Assembly (NCBI GenBank): GCA_947038405.1
Contig: CAMQVY010000002.1
Coordinates: 62,001-126,000, forward strand
Reading direction: 5' to 3'
DNA length: 64,000 bases
Source: an uncultured Rikenellaceae bacterium
GTDB lineage: Bacteria; Bacteroidota; Bacteroidia; Bacteroidales; Rikenellaceae
Both the position numbers and the translations under genes were made by a program. The notes under the pieces are model-generated. The model searched no databases. It was not told the origin of the DNA and saw only the letters and a program-made list of their open reading frames with translations. Below, in pieces: positions 56,007 to 64,000 of this stretch. The stretch's first letter is position 1. Each line of letters opens with the position of its first letter.

Positions 56007-56963
56007 TTAAATATAGAATTTATCTATTTTCTCTTTAAAGTAGATATTAGTAACATCAACCTCACTATTTATTATAGATTTGTATATTTCATTTCCGATA
56101 AATATATCATGAATAGCCATCCCAATATTATAAACTAATATACGTTGATCTCTACTTTCACGACCTTTATCATCACCGATTATTACTTTTGCAAATTCAT
56201 TAAACGTTTTAAACTTATCAAAGTACTTAAATGAACTTATTTGTGTTGTTAAATCTCCATACACTTTATCAAAAAAGGAGTCACAATTTTGAAATCCTTT
56301 TGTATGTACAGGTACAAGCAGTACACCCTCTTTAAACCAGCTATCCTCCCCTATTAACTGAGATGAGTTTGTGACACAAGATAGAATTATATCAGCTCCA
56401 ACAATTAAGTCTTTATGAGTATCAACGATCTCAAACTCTACATTATCATAACTAATGAATCTTTCAATAAATACTTCAGCTTGATCTTTGTATCTCATCA
56501 ATTTTATCCTATATTTTTCATTTTTAGACGAATCGAGTAAACATAAAAGAGATGCACGAGCGGTGACACCTAATCCAATTATAGATAGGTTATTTATCTC
56601 ATTATCATTTTTCAGAGTAAGTATTGAAGTTGCCGCTACCGCACCTGTTCGCATAGCAGTTATTATTGTCGCATCCATTATTGTTAAAAGCTCTCCATTT
56701 AAAGAGTTGTATAACATAATCGTAGCATCTAAAGCGGGGTTATTGTTGACATAACGACTCACAGTCTTCAAGCCAATAACATTAGCCTTAGGGATATAAC
56801 AAGGCATTGTATTGAAGAAGCCATTATCAGGCAAAGGGATACTTGTCTTTGGAGGAATATTACTTTCGTACTGATTTAGTAGCATATAGCGCACCCACTC
56901 CATGTACTGAGTTGGTTTAATTTTTAAAAGTTCTATATCAGAATGCTTAATTATAGTTTGCAT
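56007..56963 (-). CDS. Ornithine cyclodeaminase / mu-crystallin family protein
   Basis: A 318-residue protein of the OCD superfamily, which includes ornithine cyclodeaminase, alanine dehydrogenase, ketimine reductase and SbnB. MDATIITAMRTGAVAATSILTL and the Rossmann loop IIGLGVTARASL are clear, and a C-terminal GDDKGRESRDQRILVYNIGMAIHD is typical. It is the first gene of the capsule operon, 60 bp before the nucleotidyltransferase-PLP fusion. Its substrate is probably an amino or imino acid used for the glycan substituent; this is inferred from context only. Confidence 0.8.
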   Translation of the reverse strand: MQTIIKHSDIELLKIKPTQYMEWVRYMLLNQYESNIPPKTSIPLPDNGFFNTMPCYIPKANVIGLKTVSRYVNNNPALDATIMLYNSLNGELLTIMDATIITAMRTGAVAATSILTLKNDNEINNLSIIGLGVTARASLLCLLDSSKNEKYRIKLMRYKDQAEVFIERFISYDNVEFEIVDTHKDLIVGADIILSCVTNSSQLIGEDSWFKEGVLLVPVHTKGFQNCDSFFDKVYGDLTTQISSFKYFDKFKTFNEFAKVIIGDDKGRESRDQRILVYNIGMAIHDIFIGNEIYKSIINSEVDVTNIYFKEKIDKFYI

Positions 56964-57112
56964 AATCTTTATCTTATTTAATTACAGATTAGATAATTTT
57001 AATTGTGTTTACCTCAAAACAAAATATTTCATCTAAAATACACTCCTTAATTACCATATAATCTACTCTCTATAACCGTTTAAGATGAGCTCAAAATTAT
57101 AAGTTCAATTTA

Positions 57113-57120
57113 CAAAGATA
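57113..57120 (-). promoter_or_regulatory. Candidate -7 box of the capsule operon
   Basis: The minus strand reads TATCTTTG, an exact TAnnTTTG, about 150 bp before the first capsule gene start at 56963. This would leave a long leader. No TTTG at -33. Confidence 0.38.
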
Positions 57121-57373
57121 CATTTTATTTTTAGTATCTAAATAAAAAACTCCCTTTTCTCGTTTTTATACTAATTATAGTATTTTTTTAGACTTAATTT
57201 AGAATCTTTCTCATCACTATTCACTTATCAAACACCTATTTTATGTGTTAAAATATTTCTCTAACATATACGATAATGAAACGTATATTATACAAATCTA
57301 CTCCCCCCAATACTAAGCTGTTATGTAAAAAACTAGACCAGAAAGTAGTCGAACCTCTCCCACTAAAATAGAG

Positions 57374-57405
57374 AAAGAGAGCACTGATAATCAGCACTCT
57401 CTTTT
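57374..57405 (-). terminator. Terminator of the nqr operon
   Basis: Outer arms aaagagag / ctctcttt and inner arms ctgat-a-atcag pair with a CA/CA internal bulge, 44 bp after the nqrF stop. The T-run after it on the minus strand is weak. Confidence 0.6.
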
Positions 57406-57448
57406 CTACATTTAGCTATAAAACAGCTCTTATTTTTCGATTGAAACC

Positions 57449-58693
57449 CTATCCGAAATTGTCGTACATAACATTTTCAGAAGGTACTCCAAGATTATCA
57501 AGCATTCTAGCAATTGCATCCGTCATCATAGGAGGTCCACATAAGTAGTACTCAACATCTTCAGGAGCTTCATGCTTAATAAGATAATTATCAAGAATTA
57601 CTTGGTGAATAAACCCAACGTAACCATCCCAATTATCTTCAGGTTTTGGTTCAGAAAGCGCTATATTAAACTTAAAGTTAGGGAACTCGCTCTCAATTTT
57701 TCTAAAGTGATCTTCATAGAAAATCTCACGAGAACTACGAGCACCATACCAGAAAGTAACAGGCTTATCCGTACGCTCTGTTTCAAACAGGTTAAATATA
57801 TGTGAACGCATTGGAGCCATACCAGCACCACCACCAATAAACATCTTCTCATTAGGAGTATCTCTAACGAAGAACTCACCATAAGGACCTGAAATAGTCA
57901 CTTTATCTCCTGGCTTACGAGAGAAGATGTATGACGAACAGATACCTGGGTTGATGTTCATAAATGTACCCGCAGCTCTATCCCAAGGTGGAGTAGCGAT
58001 ACGAATATTCAACATAATGATATTTCCCTCAGCAGGGTGGTTAGCCATAGAGTAAGCTCTATAAGTTGGCTCAGGGTTATTAGTAATTAAACCCCAAAGT
58101 TTCATACTATCCCAATCCTCACGATACTGATCTTCGATATTGAAATCTGTAAATTTGATAGCTTCATACTTAGGAATATCAATCTGGATATAACCTCCAG
58201 ATTTGAAGTTCAATCTTTCACCTTCAGGAAGTTTCACAACAAACTCCTTGATAAAAGTTGCAACGTTACGGTTAGAAACGACATCACACTCCCATTTCTT
58301 CACACCAAGTACCGAGTCTTCAACATGAATCTTCATGCTCTCTTTAACTTTAACTTGGCAACCTAAACGCCACTTCTCTTTTTGTTGTTTACGAGTAAAG
58401 AAGTTAACTTCAGTAGGAAGAATTTCTCCACCACCTTCAAGCACTTGACATTTACACATACCACAAGATCCACCACCACCACAAGCAGATGGTAAGAATA
58501 TACTGTTATTACTTAGAGTTGTAAGGAGTGTATCTCCCGACTCAACCTTAAGTACCGTCATACCCCCGTTAATATCGATCTCTACCTCGCCAGAACTTGT
58601 AAGTTTGGCTTTGGCATATAGCAGTAGAGCAACAAGTGATAATGTCACCACTAAGAAGGCTACAACTGCAATAATTATTGTCATTAAATCCAT
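57449..58693 (-). CDS. nqrF: Na+-translocating NADH:quinone reductase subunit F
   Basis: A 414-residue electron-entry subunit. One N-terminal membrane helix (about 3-27) is followed by a 2Fe-2S ferredoxin domain with Cys71, Cys77, Cys80 and Cys112, an FAD-binding RAYSMAN at 212-218, and an NADH site GGGAGMAPMR at 287-296. It oxidises NADH and passes electrons to the Fe-S centre. It is the last gene of nqrABCDEF. Confidence 0.97.
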   Translation of the reverse strand: MDLMTIIIAVVAFLVVTLSLVALLLYAKAKLTSSGEVEIDINGGMTVLKVESGDTLLTTLSNNSIFLPSACGGGGSCGMCKCQVLEGGGEILPTEVNFFTRKQQKEKWRLGCQVKVKESMKIHVEDSVLGVKKWECDVVSNRNVATFIKEFVVKLPEGERLNFKSGGYIQIDIPKYEAIKFTDFNIEDQYREDWDSMKLWGLITNNPEPTYRAYSMANHPAEGNIIMLNIRIATPPWDRAAGTFMNINPGICSSYIFSRKPGDKVTISGPYGEFFVRDTPNEKMFIGGGAGMAPMRSHIFNLFETERTDKPVTFWYGARSSREIFYEDHFRKIESEFPNFKFNIALSEPKPEDNWDGYVGFIHQVILDNYLIKHEAPEDVEYYLCGPPMMTDAIARMLDNLGVPSENVMYDNFG

Positions 58694-58712
58694 TTTTTTA
58701 AACTCTTAAATA

Positions 58713-59330
58713 TTACAATTGAATACCAAGGAAAGTCATAAACGCAATACCCATAAGTCCAGTAATAATAAAAGTAATACCGACACCTCTCAATGGAGCA
58801 GGGACATTTGAATATGAAATTTTTTCTCTAATTGCAGCCATCATAACGATAGCTAACCACCAACCAATACCAGACCCAAATCCGAATGCAGTAGCCTCAC
58901 CAATGTTTGCATATTGTGCTTCTTGCATGAATAGAGATCCTCCCATGATTGCACAGTTAACAGCAATAAGCGGAAGAAAAATACCAAGTTGGTTATAAAG
59001 TGCAGGACTAAATTTCTCCACTACCATCTCAACAAGTTGAACAAAAGAGGCAATTACCGCAATAAAGACGATAAAACTCAAATAACTAAGATCTACATCA
59101 GCGAAATCAGCACCTAACCAGCTCAAAGCTCCTTTAGTCAACATATATTCGTTCAGCAGGTAGTTAAGAGGAACAGTAACTGTCAATACAAAAATAACAG
59201 CGATACCAAGCCCCATAGCCGTCTTCACACTTTTACTTACAGCGATATAAGAACACATACCGAAGAAGAAAGCGAAGACCATATTGTCGATAAAAATCGA
59301 CCTAATAAATATACTTAAAATATTATCCAT
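58713..59330 (-). CDS. nqrE: Na+-NQR subunit E
   Basis: A 205-residue subunit with six membrane helices, the inverted partner of NqrD. It has a conserved half-channel Gly-rich segment and the conserved Cys (FFGMCSYIAVS near residue 26, NCAIMGGSLF near 125) that helps hold a buried iron centre between NqrD and NqrE. Sixteen bases separate it from nqrD. Confidence 0.96.
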   Translation of the reverse strand: MDNILSIFIRSIFIDNMVFAFFFGMCSYIAVSKSVKTAMGLGIAVIFVLTVTVPLNYLLNEYMLTKGALSWLGADFADVDLSYLSFIVFIAVIASFVQLVEMVVEKFSPALYNQLGIFLPLIAVNCAIMGGSLFMQEAQYANIGEATAFGFGSGIGWWLAIVMMAAIREKISYSNVPAPLRGVGITFIITGLMGIAFMTFLGIQL

Positions 59331-59345
59331 AATACTCTCTTTTTT

Positions 59346-59993
59346 CTATTTTTCAATAAGGTTCTTATTGAATGAACGTTGTACCCAAATAATAGCACCA
59401 ATAATTACAAGTGCCATTGGAGGAAGTAACATCAAACCATTATTAGCATATCCCAAATCATAAAGTGCTTGAGGTATTACTTGGTATCCCCAAAGTGTAC
59501 CCGCACCAAGCAATTCTCTAAAGAATGCAATAGCGACTAAAATTAAACCGTAACCGATACCATTACCGATACCATCAATAAATGAAGGCCAAGGTTTGTT
59601 TGCCAATGCAAAAGCCTCGACACGTCCCATGATAATACAGTTTGTAATAATAAGACCAACGAATACAGATAGTTGTTTACTAACATCATAGACGTAAGCT
59701 TTCAATACTTGATCCACAAGAATAACAAGTGCAGCAATAACAACAAGTTGTACGATAATACGAATACGAGACGGTATTGTATTTCTCAACAAAGACATTA
59801 TAAGATTTGCAAATGCAGTAACCACAATCACAGATAGAGCCATTACGAATGCAGGTTTAAGTTTAGCTGTAACAGCAAGAGCTGAACAGATTCCTAACAT
59901 CTGCACTACGACTGGGTTATCCTGATTAAATGGACTAGTCAATAGTTTTAAATTCTTAGCCGAAAACATCGGCTCTTTTTCTTTCTTACCCAT
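59346..59993 (-). CDS. nqrD: Na+-NQR subunit D
   Basis: A 215-residue integral membrane subunit with six helices. LGICSALAVTAKLKPA and TNCIIMGRVEAFALAN contain the two conserved Cys that pair with those of NqrE at the iron centre. A typical short charged N-terminus (MGKKEKEP). It lies 4 bp after nqrC. Confidence 0.96.
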   Translation of the reverse strand: MGKKEKEPMFSAKNLKLLTSPFNQDNPVVVQMLGICSALAVTAKLKPAFVMALSVIVVTAFANLIMSLLRNTIPSRIRIIVQLVVIAALVILVDQVLKAYVYDVSKQLSVFVGLIITNCIIMGRVEAFALANKPWPSFIDGIGNGIGYGLILVAIAFFRELLGAGTLWGYQVIPQALYDLGYANNGLMLLPPMALVIIGAIIWVQRSFNKNLIEK

Positions 59994-59997
59994 AGCC

Positions 59998-60750
59998 TTA
60001 GTTGTTTATATTTTTAGTTTCAGCTCTTTGCTCTAGGATAAATTTTTCATATCCATCTAAACACACCTGCAACATACTCTCGACACCACGACAAGTAATT
60101 GTTCCTCCGGTGATAGCATCAACAGCGTTATCATTACCTTTAGAAGATCCTGCACCTTTAAGCACTGAAAATTTCACATCGCTACCATTCCACTGCACAA
60201 GTTTATTTTTAAATGCATCTTCAAATGCAGGAGTTGCGATTTCAGCACCAAGACCAGGAGTTTCACTTTTGTGACCGAACACCACACCAGAAACTGTAGT
60301 TAAATCCTCTTTAAGAGAGATGTAACCCCAAACAGGACCCCAAAGACCTTTTCCCCATAATGGTAGAACATAAAGCATTTCACCAGTCTCAGACTTACTA
60401 ACAAAAACAGGTAGATTACGCTCTGCAACAGGCTTATCGTACTCAGATTTAAGGTTAGTTAAAATTTTAAAGGCATCAGCCCCATCAACTTTAGCTCCAT
60501 CAACATTAACAGCATAACTATCTGTAATGAATTTGGTATACTGCTCCTCAACAAATTGAGTTTTATTTTCAGCATCATCAATACCACCTCCTTGACCGAT
60601 TGAGACAAGAATATCCGTTTTCTTCTCAATGATCACATTAGCCTCTTGAAGAGGTTGAAGAGAAAGAGCAGCAATAGAAAGCACCGAAGCAACTACGACA
60701 ACCATTATGATTGCATAGCTAATTATATATGTATTACTATTTTTATTCAT
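59998..60750 (-). CDS. nqrC: Na+-NQR subunit C
   Basis: A 250-residue subunit with one N-terminal membrane helix (about 8-30) and a periplasmic FMN domain. The FMN-threonine motif is DAITGGTIT at 211-219, with Thr217 as the expected covalent FMN site (the usual form is SGAT). ApbE, which attaches the FMN, is not in this window. Confidence 0.95.
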   Translation of the reverse strand: MNKNSNTYIISYAIIMVVVVASVLSIAALSLQPLQEANVIIEKKTDILVSIGQGGGIDDAENKTQFVEEQYTKFITDSYAVNVDGAKVDGADAFKILTNLKSEYDKPVAERNLPVFVSKSETGEMLYVLPLWGKGLWGPVWGYISLKEDLTTVSGVVFGHKSETPGLGAEIATPAFEDAFKNKLVQWNGSDVKFSVLKGAGSSKGNDNAVDAITGGTITCRGVESMLQVCLDGYEKFILEQRAETKNINN

Positions 60751-60763
60751 AACTTACCTCCTA

Positions 60764-61957
60764 CTATTTAGCAATTTTCACACGACGATTTCTACGACGA
60801 ATGTTTGCCTCTACCACATAATGGTCAATAAGAGGAGCAAGTGCATTCAATAATAGAATCGATAACATCATACCTTCAGGGTAACCAGGGTTCACAACAC
60901 GAGTTAGAACAGCGATTGCACCAATAAGGAATCCATAAATATATTTACCTACACAAGTTTGCGCAGATGTAACGGGGTCGGTCGCCATAAAGACAGCACC
61001 AAAAGCGAAACCACCAAGAAGTAGGTGATAATATGCAGGCATATCCATATAAACGTCACCACCAATAAGATTGAATAGTACTCCCATTAAGTACCCACCA
61101 GCGAATACACTAAGCATAATCTTCCAACTAGCAACACCAGTATATAGAAGAATTGCAGCACCAATCATAATAGCTATAAAAGATGTTTCACCGATAGAAC
61201 CAGGGATCGTACCGATTAGTGAATCCATAGGAAGTGTACCCCAATCAAACGATTTAGCACCCGCAGTTGCAGCCTCAGATATTGCAGTAAGAGGAGTTGC
61301 ACCAGAGAATCCATCAACAAGACCTTCGCCTTTAGATGAAGTAATATCAGCAACCCATACCTTCTCACCTGATATAAATGGAGTGTAAGCAAAGAACACG
61401 AATGCACGTGCTAATAGAGCAGGGTTAAATATATTCATTCCTGAGCCACCAAATACCTCTTTACCGATAATAACGGCAAAAGCAGTAGAGACAGCGACCA
61501 TCCAAAGAGGTACATCTACTGGCATAACCAATGGAATCAACATACCTGAAACAAGGAATCCCTCACTAAGTTCATGTCCACGACTCTGCGCAAATGCAAA
61601 TTCGATTCCAAGACCCACAACGTAAGATACAATAATAATAGGTAGTACTTTAAGTAGTCCAAACCAGAAGCAACCTAAAATATCTGAAGCAGCGGCAACA
61701 TCTCCAAAAGCTCTGAAGTGTTGTAAACCTACATTATACATACCAAATAGTAGAGCAGGCATAAGAGCCACAACCACCACTATCATAACTCTCTTCATGT
61801 CTATACAGTCACGGATATGAGCACCTTTATTCGTCACTGTTTTAGGGACAAACAAGAATGTTTCAAATGCGTCGAATGTAGAGTGAAGTTTAGAAAATTT
61901 GCCTCCCTTTTCGAAGTTAGGCTTAATCTTATCTACAAAATTTCTTAATTCTTTCAT
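60764..61957 (-). CDS. nqrB: Na+-NQR subunit B
   Basis: A 397-residue membrane subunit with about ten helices, containing the Na+ path and riboflavin. The covalent FMN motif is DGFSGATPL at 215-223 with Thr221. NPALLARAF and the C-terminal helices are conserved. It is located between nqrA (4 bp) and nqrC (13 bp). Confidence 0.97.
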   Translation of the reverse strand: MKELRNFVDKIKPNFEKGGKFSKLHSTFDAFETFLFVPKTVTNKGAHIRDCIDMKRVMIVVVVALMPALLFGMYNVGLQHFRAFGDVAAASDILGCFWFGLLKVLPIIIVSYVVGLGIEFAFAQSRGHELSEGFLVSGMLIPLVMPVDVPLWMVAVSTAFAVIIGKEVFGGSGMNIFNPALLARAFVFFAYTPFISGEKVWVADITSSKGEGLVDGFSGATPLTAISEAATAGAKSFDWGTLPMDSLIGTIPGSIGETSFIAIMIGAAILLYTGVASWKIMLSVFAGGYLMGVLFNLIGGDVYMDMPAYYHLLLGGFAFGAVFMATDPVTSAQTCVGKYIYGFLIGAIAVLTRVVNPGYPEGMMLSILLLNALAPLIDHYVVEANIRRRNRRVKIAK

Positions 61958-61961
61958 ATTG

Positions 61962-63311
61962 TTAGCTAAGCTCTTTAATCATCGCAGTAATACCGTCACG
62001 CAAGATCTGCTGCATTTCGATTTTAGATGGGTCCACAAATTCACACAATGCCAAATCTTCTTCGATTACCTCATAAATTCCGAGGTTTTCCATTTTATCG
62101 ATATCATTGGCAATGATTGCTTTAATAAGGTAAACAGGATATATATCCATTGGTAAATATTTCTCGTACAATCCCGAAAGGATGAACGGACGCTCTCCAC
62201 CATTTAAGTTTGTATCAAGTGCATACTTTTTAGAAGGCATCAACCAAGAGAAGTATGTACGCGACACAGAGAATTTTTGTAAACGTGGCATAGCCCAACC
62301 AAATAGTTCATAGTTATCCCCTTCAGGAATAACAGAGATTTGATTAGAGTAAGGAGCGAAGTAACCTGATTTAGATACTGATTTACCAGATAATGGGTTA
62401 CCATTAATGATACGCACATTCTGTTGTTTACAACTCTTATCATTAACAATGCTCTCAATTGCAGCACCAGTAATAATAGATACGTACTTAGGCTCTATCA
62501 ATTCGCTACCAGCGATAGCGATTTTTTTAGACATATCCACCTTACCTGTTGAGAAGAATTTTCCCAAGATAGCAAGATTTTGAATATCAATTGTCCAAAC
62601 TACTTCACCTTTATTGATAGGATCAATATTATGAATTTGAACACCTACATTACCAGCAGGATGAGCACCAGCGAATGTATGTTTTTCTACACCATTCAAC
62701 TCATTGAAAGCAGCTTCATTTCCCTGTAATAGAGAAAGGTGTACTTTACCTTCGGTTAATTTCTTCAGAACGTCAATACCTTTTTGGATATTTTTGTTCT
62801 GACCTTCAAGAATAAAGTTCAAATCAGCAGCAAGAGGTGCAGTCTCGAAGCTAGATACGAATATTGCTTTAGGCATATCCGACATACTAGCGATCACACC
62901 AAATGGGCGTTGAATCATCATTGGCCACAATCCACTATTCAATATAGTGTCAATCACCTCTTGTCTCGAAGCTTTAGCCAAATCTTGAATTTCAAATTGC
63001 TTATACTCTTGATTTACATCAGGAGTAACGACAATTTCTAAAATTTTACGTTTATCGCCTCTGTTCACGGCGTCCACGACTCCAGAAACAGGAGAGACAA
63101 AGAGCACCTCAGGATTGTTCTTATCAAAGAACAATGGGGTTCCAGCCATTACGACATCTCCAACTTTGACAAGCAGTTTAGGAGTCACTCCGATATAGTC
63201 GGAAGGGACAACCGCATAATGAGCCGCCATAGGGAGCTTACTAAGCGTTTTTTCTGCTGCGCCAAGGAGTTGAATATCAAGCCCTCTCTTCAGTTTAATA
63301 ATGTTAGACAT
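61962..63311 (-). CDS. nqrA: Na+-NQR subunit A
   Basis: A 449-residue soluble cytoplasmic subunit that contacts NqrB and takes part in quinone binding. The N-terminus IKLKRGLDIQLLGAAEK and the lipoyl-like early region (VKVGDVVMAGTPLFFDK) are family features. First gene of the operon, with a -7 box about 51 bp upstream. Confidence 0.97.
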   Translation of the reverse strand: MSNIIKLKRGLDIQLLGAAEKTLSKLPMAAHYAVVPSDYIGVTPKLLVKVGDVVMAGTPLFFDKNNPEVLFVSPVSGVVDAVNRGDKRKILEIVVTPDVNQEYKQFEIQDLAKASRQEVIDTILNSGLWPMMIQRPFGVIASMSDMPKAIFVSSFETAPLAADLNFILEGQNKNIQKGIDVLKKLTEGKVHLSLLQGNEAAFNELNGVEKHTFAGAHPAGNVGVQIHNIDPINKGEVVWTIDIQNLAILGKFFSTGKVDMSKKIAIAGSELIEPKYVSIITGAAIESIVNDKSCKQQNVRIINGNPLSGKSVSKSGYFAPYSNQISVIPEGDNYELFGWAMPRLQKFSVSRTYFSWLMPSKKYALDTNLNGGERPFILSGLYEKYLPMDIYPVYLIKAIIANDIDKMENLGIYEVIEEDLALCEFVDPSKIEMQQILRDGITAMIKELS

Positions 63312-63361
63312 TAGTTTTATTATTTATGTTTTGATTAAATATTATATTATAAAAATCGCTA

Positions 63362-63369
63362 CAAATTTA
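63362..63369 (-). promoter_or_regulatory. -7 promoter box of the nqr operon
   Basis: The minus strand reads TAAATTTG, an exact TAnnTTTG. A TTTG lies 23 bp upstream (near 63393-63396), slightly wider than the ideal 19. The predicted leader is about 45 nt. Confidence 0.5.
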
Positions 63370-63445
63370 CGTTTATTTTTTTGATTGTTATTCAAAAAAC
63401 AGTGTTTTTTTTCACAGATCTACTAAATTAAATCAAATAAATAAC

Positions 63446-63531
63446 ATAAAACGAAGTTTTGAGGTAGATTTGATAGAACTGATTGCCTATTCGGCACTCT
63501 CTATCAAATCTACCTCAAAACTTCGTTTTAT
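63446..63531. terminator. 32-bp perfect inverted repeat after the P-type ATPase gene
   Basis: Arms 63446-63477 and 63500-63531 are perfectly complementary over 32 bp, around a 22-nt loop. It lies 16 bp after the ATPase stop and before the nqr promoter. Far longer than a normal terminator, though it could act as one. Confidence 0.7.
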
Positions 63532-63547
63532 AGGTTACTCTTGCGCT

Positions 63548-64000
63548 CTATTTTTTGAAGAAACGATATACTTCACCAGCAATAAATACTAGAGACGTAC
63601 CACCAATCACCATGAACCATTCATTTAACGATAGTGGGTTAACTCTGAACAATCTGCCACCAAATGAGACAATAACAATCTGACCTACAAGGATTACCAA
63701 AAGAATTACTAAAAACCACTTAGCATCTTTTAGTTTACTACACGCTAATTCTTTAGTTCCATACGCTTTAGCATTAAACATATTCCAGAACTGAAACATT
63801 ACGAATATAGAGAAGAATATAGCAGAGAAATGTGCTAACTCTTCGCCTTCTAAATTCTGTCCATATCCGAAGAATACAGATAGAAGCACTATTACAAATA
63901 CAGATCCAACTCCAACGATTGATCTCATCATTGACTTTGTAATAATAAAATCAGTCGGTTTTCTAGGCTTATCCTTCATAACCAAAGGGTTTGGAGGAAG
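63548..64000 (-). CDS. P-type cation-transporting ATPase, C-terminal part
   Basis: The last 150 residues of a gene cut by the right edge. The visible stretch begins LPPNPLVMKDKPRKPTDFII, the conserved lead into the C-terminal membrane domain of Ca2+-type P-type ATPases, and contains four membrane helices. FFSIFVMFQFWNMFNAKAYG is typical of that domain. The ion (Ca2+ or other) cannot be set from this part. The gene continues beyond position 64000. Confidence 0.85.
   Translation of the reverse strand, partial: LPPNPLVMKDKPRKPTDFIITKSMMRSIVGVGSVFVIVLLSVFFGYGQNLEGEELAHFSAIFFSIFVMFQFWNMFNAKAYGTKELACSKLKDAKWFLVILLVILVGQIVIVSFGGRLFRVNPLSLNEWFMVIGGTSLVFIAGEVYRFFKK

Larger units (their letters stand above)
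56964..57448. other. 485-bp intergenic region between capsule and nqr operons
   Basis: No convincing gene. It holds the capsule promoter candidate (57113-57120, minus), the nqr terminator (57374-57405) and a weak plus-strand 31-codon ORF at 57276-57371 that begins inside a short inverted repeat (atatacg/cgtatat). No NusG-like UpxY antiterminator gene of the Bacteroides capsule type is present. Confidence 0.6.

Noticed and set aside
57276-57371. 31-codon plus-strand ORF as a gene
   Set aside because: Short, no promoter box before it, starts within a small inverted repeat, and no recognisable family; mentioned only in the intergenic entry.
56964-57448. UpxY/UpxZ-like capsule regulators or an invertible promoter
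   Set aside because: No NusG-like ORF and no inverted repeat pair flanking the promoter candidate were found.
63446-63531. Insertion sequence or MITE
   Set aside because: No transposase, and no target-site duplication seen at the flanks of the 32-bp arms; kept as an inverted repeat only.

Overview
The window looks like chromosomal DNA of a low-GC member of Bacteroidota, probably Bacteroidales. The evidence is a set of traits typical of that group: a MurF-alanine racemase fusion, a V-type ATPase operon that contains a DUF2764 gene, a complete Na+-NQR operon, a receiver-PEP/pyruvate-binding fusion protein, a DUF4831 protein, and promoters with the Bacteroidetes -7 box TAnnTTTG. The clearest promoter, in front of tRNA-Val, has TTTG-N19-TATCTTTG. 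The genus cannot be fixed from this sequence.

Layout. 1-10450 is mixed housekeeping: a partial PEP/pyruvate-binding regulator, a GNAT-like protein, panB, a TrmH-type methyltransferase, a lipoprotein, an M3 peptidase and an LptD-like barrel. 10522-18288 is a plus-strand run of cell-envelope and DNA genes: an amidase with a SPOR domain, a MlaD-type protein, mutS2, murF-alr and a tetrapyrrole-methylase-family enzyme. 18368-23675 is a minus-strand run: a GH20 N-terminal remnant, an AlkD-like protein, DUF4831, trmN6, a class IV aminotransferase, a rhomboid protease and holA. 23826-31471 is the V-ATPase operon, read E, DUF2764, A, B, D, I, K. 31764-38275 holds murB, tilS, a three-domain esterase, tRNA-Val(UAC) on the minus strand, and a DcaP-like porin.

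38403-56963 is a surface-polysaccharide locus read right to left. Its first genes are an ornithine-cyclodeaminase-family protein, a LicC-like nucleotidyltransferase fused to a HisC/CobD-like PLP enzyme, and a LicD-family transferase. Together they look like a pathway that makes and attaches a phosphate-linked amino substituent. Then follow flippase, glycosyltransferases, an EpsG-type polymerase, a UDP-L-FucNAc-type pathway (CapE, stand-alone cupin, short CapF-like SDR, RmlD-like, CapG), a WbuB-like transferase, an epimerase, the initiating phosphoglycosyl transferase and a CapD-like dehydratase. A second, diverged capE-cupin pair lies beyond the operon terminator with its own candidate promoter. 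57449-63311 is nqrABCDEF, followed by the C-terminal end of a P-type cation ATPase at the window edge.

Bioenergetics. The V-ATPase proteolipid keeps the polar Na+ ligands known from Enterococcus hirae NtpK at the same spacing, and the Na+-NQR operon lies about 26 kb away, so a sodium-based energy economy is a reasonable inference. The first half of the window also carries a degenerate intergenic repeat family (core TTGTTCA-TGCGAT-ACG) in at least seven places, including two spots inside the V-ATPase operon. None of the recognised genes explains it.
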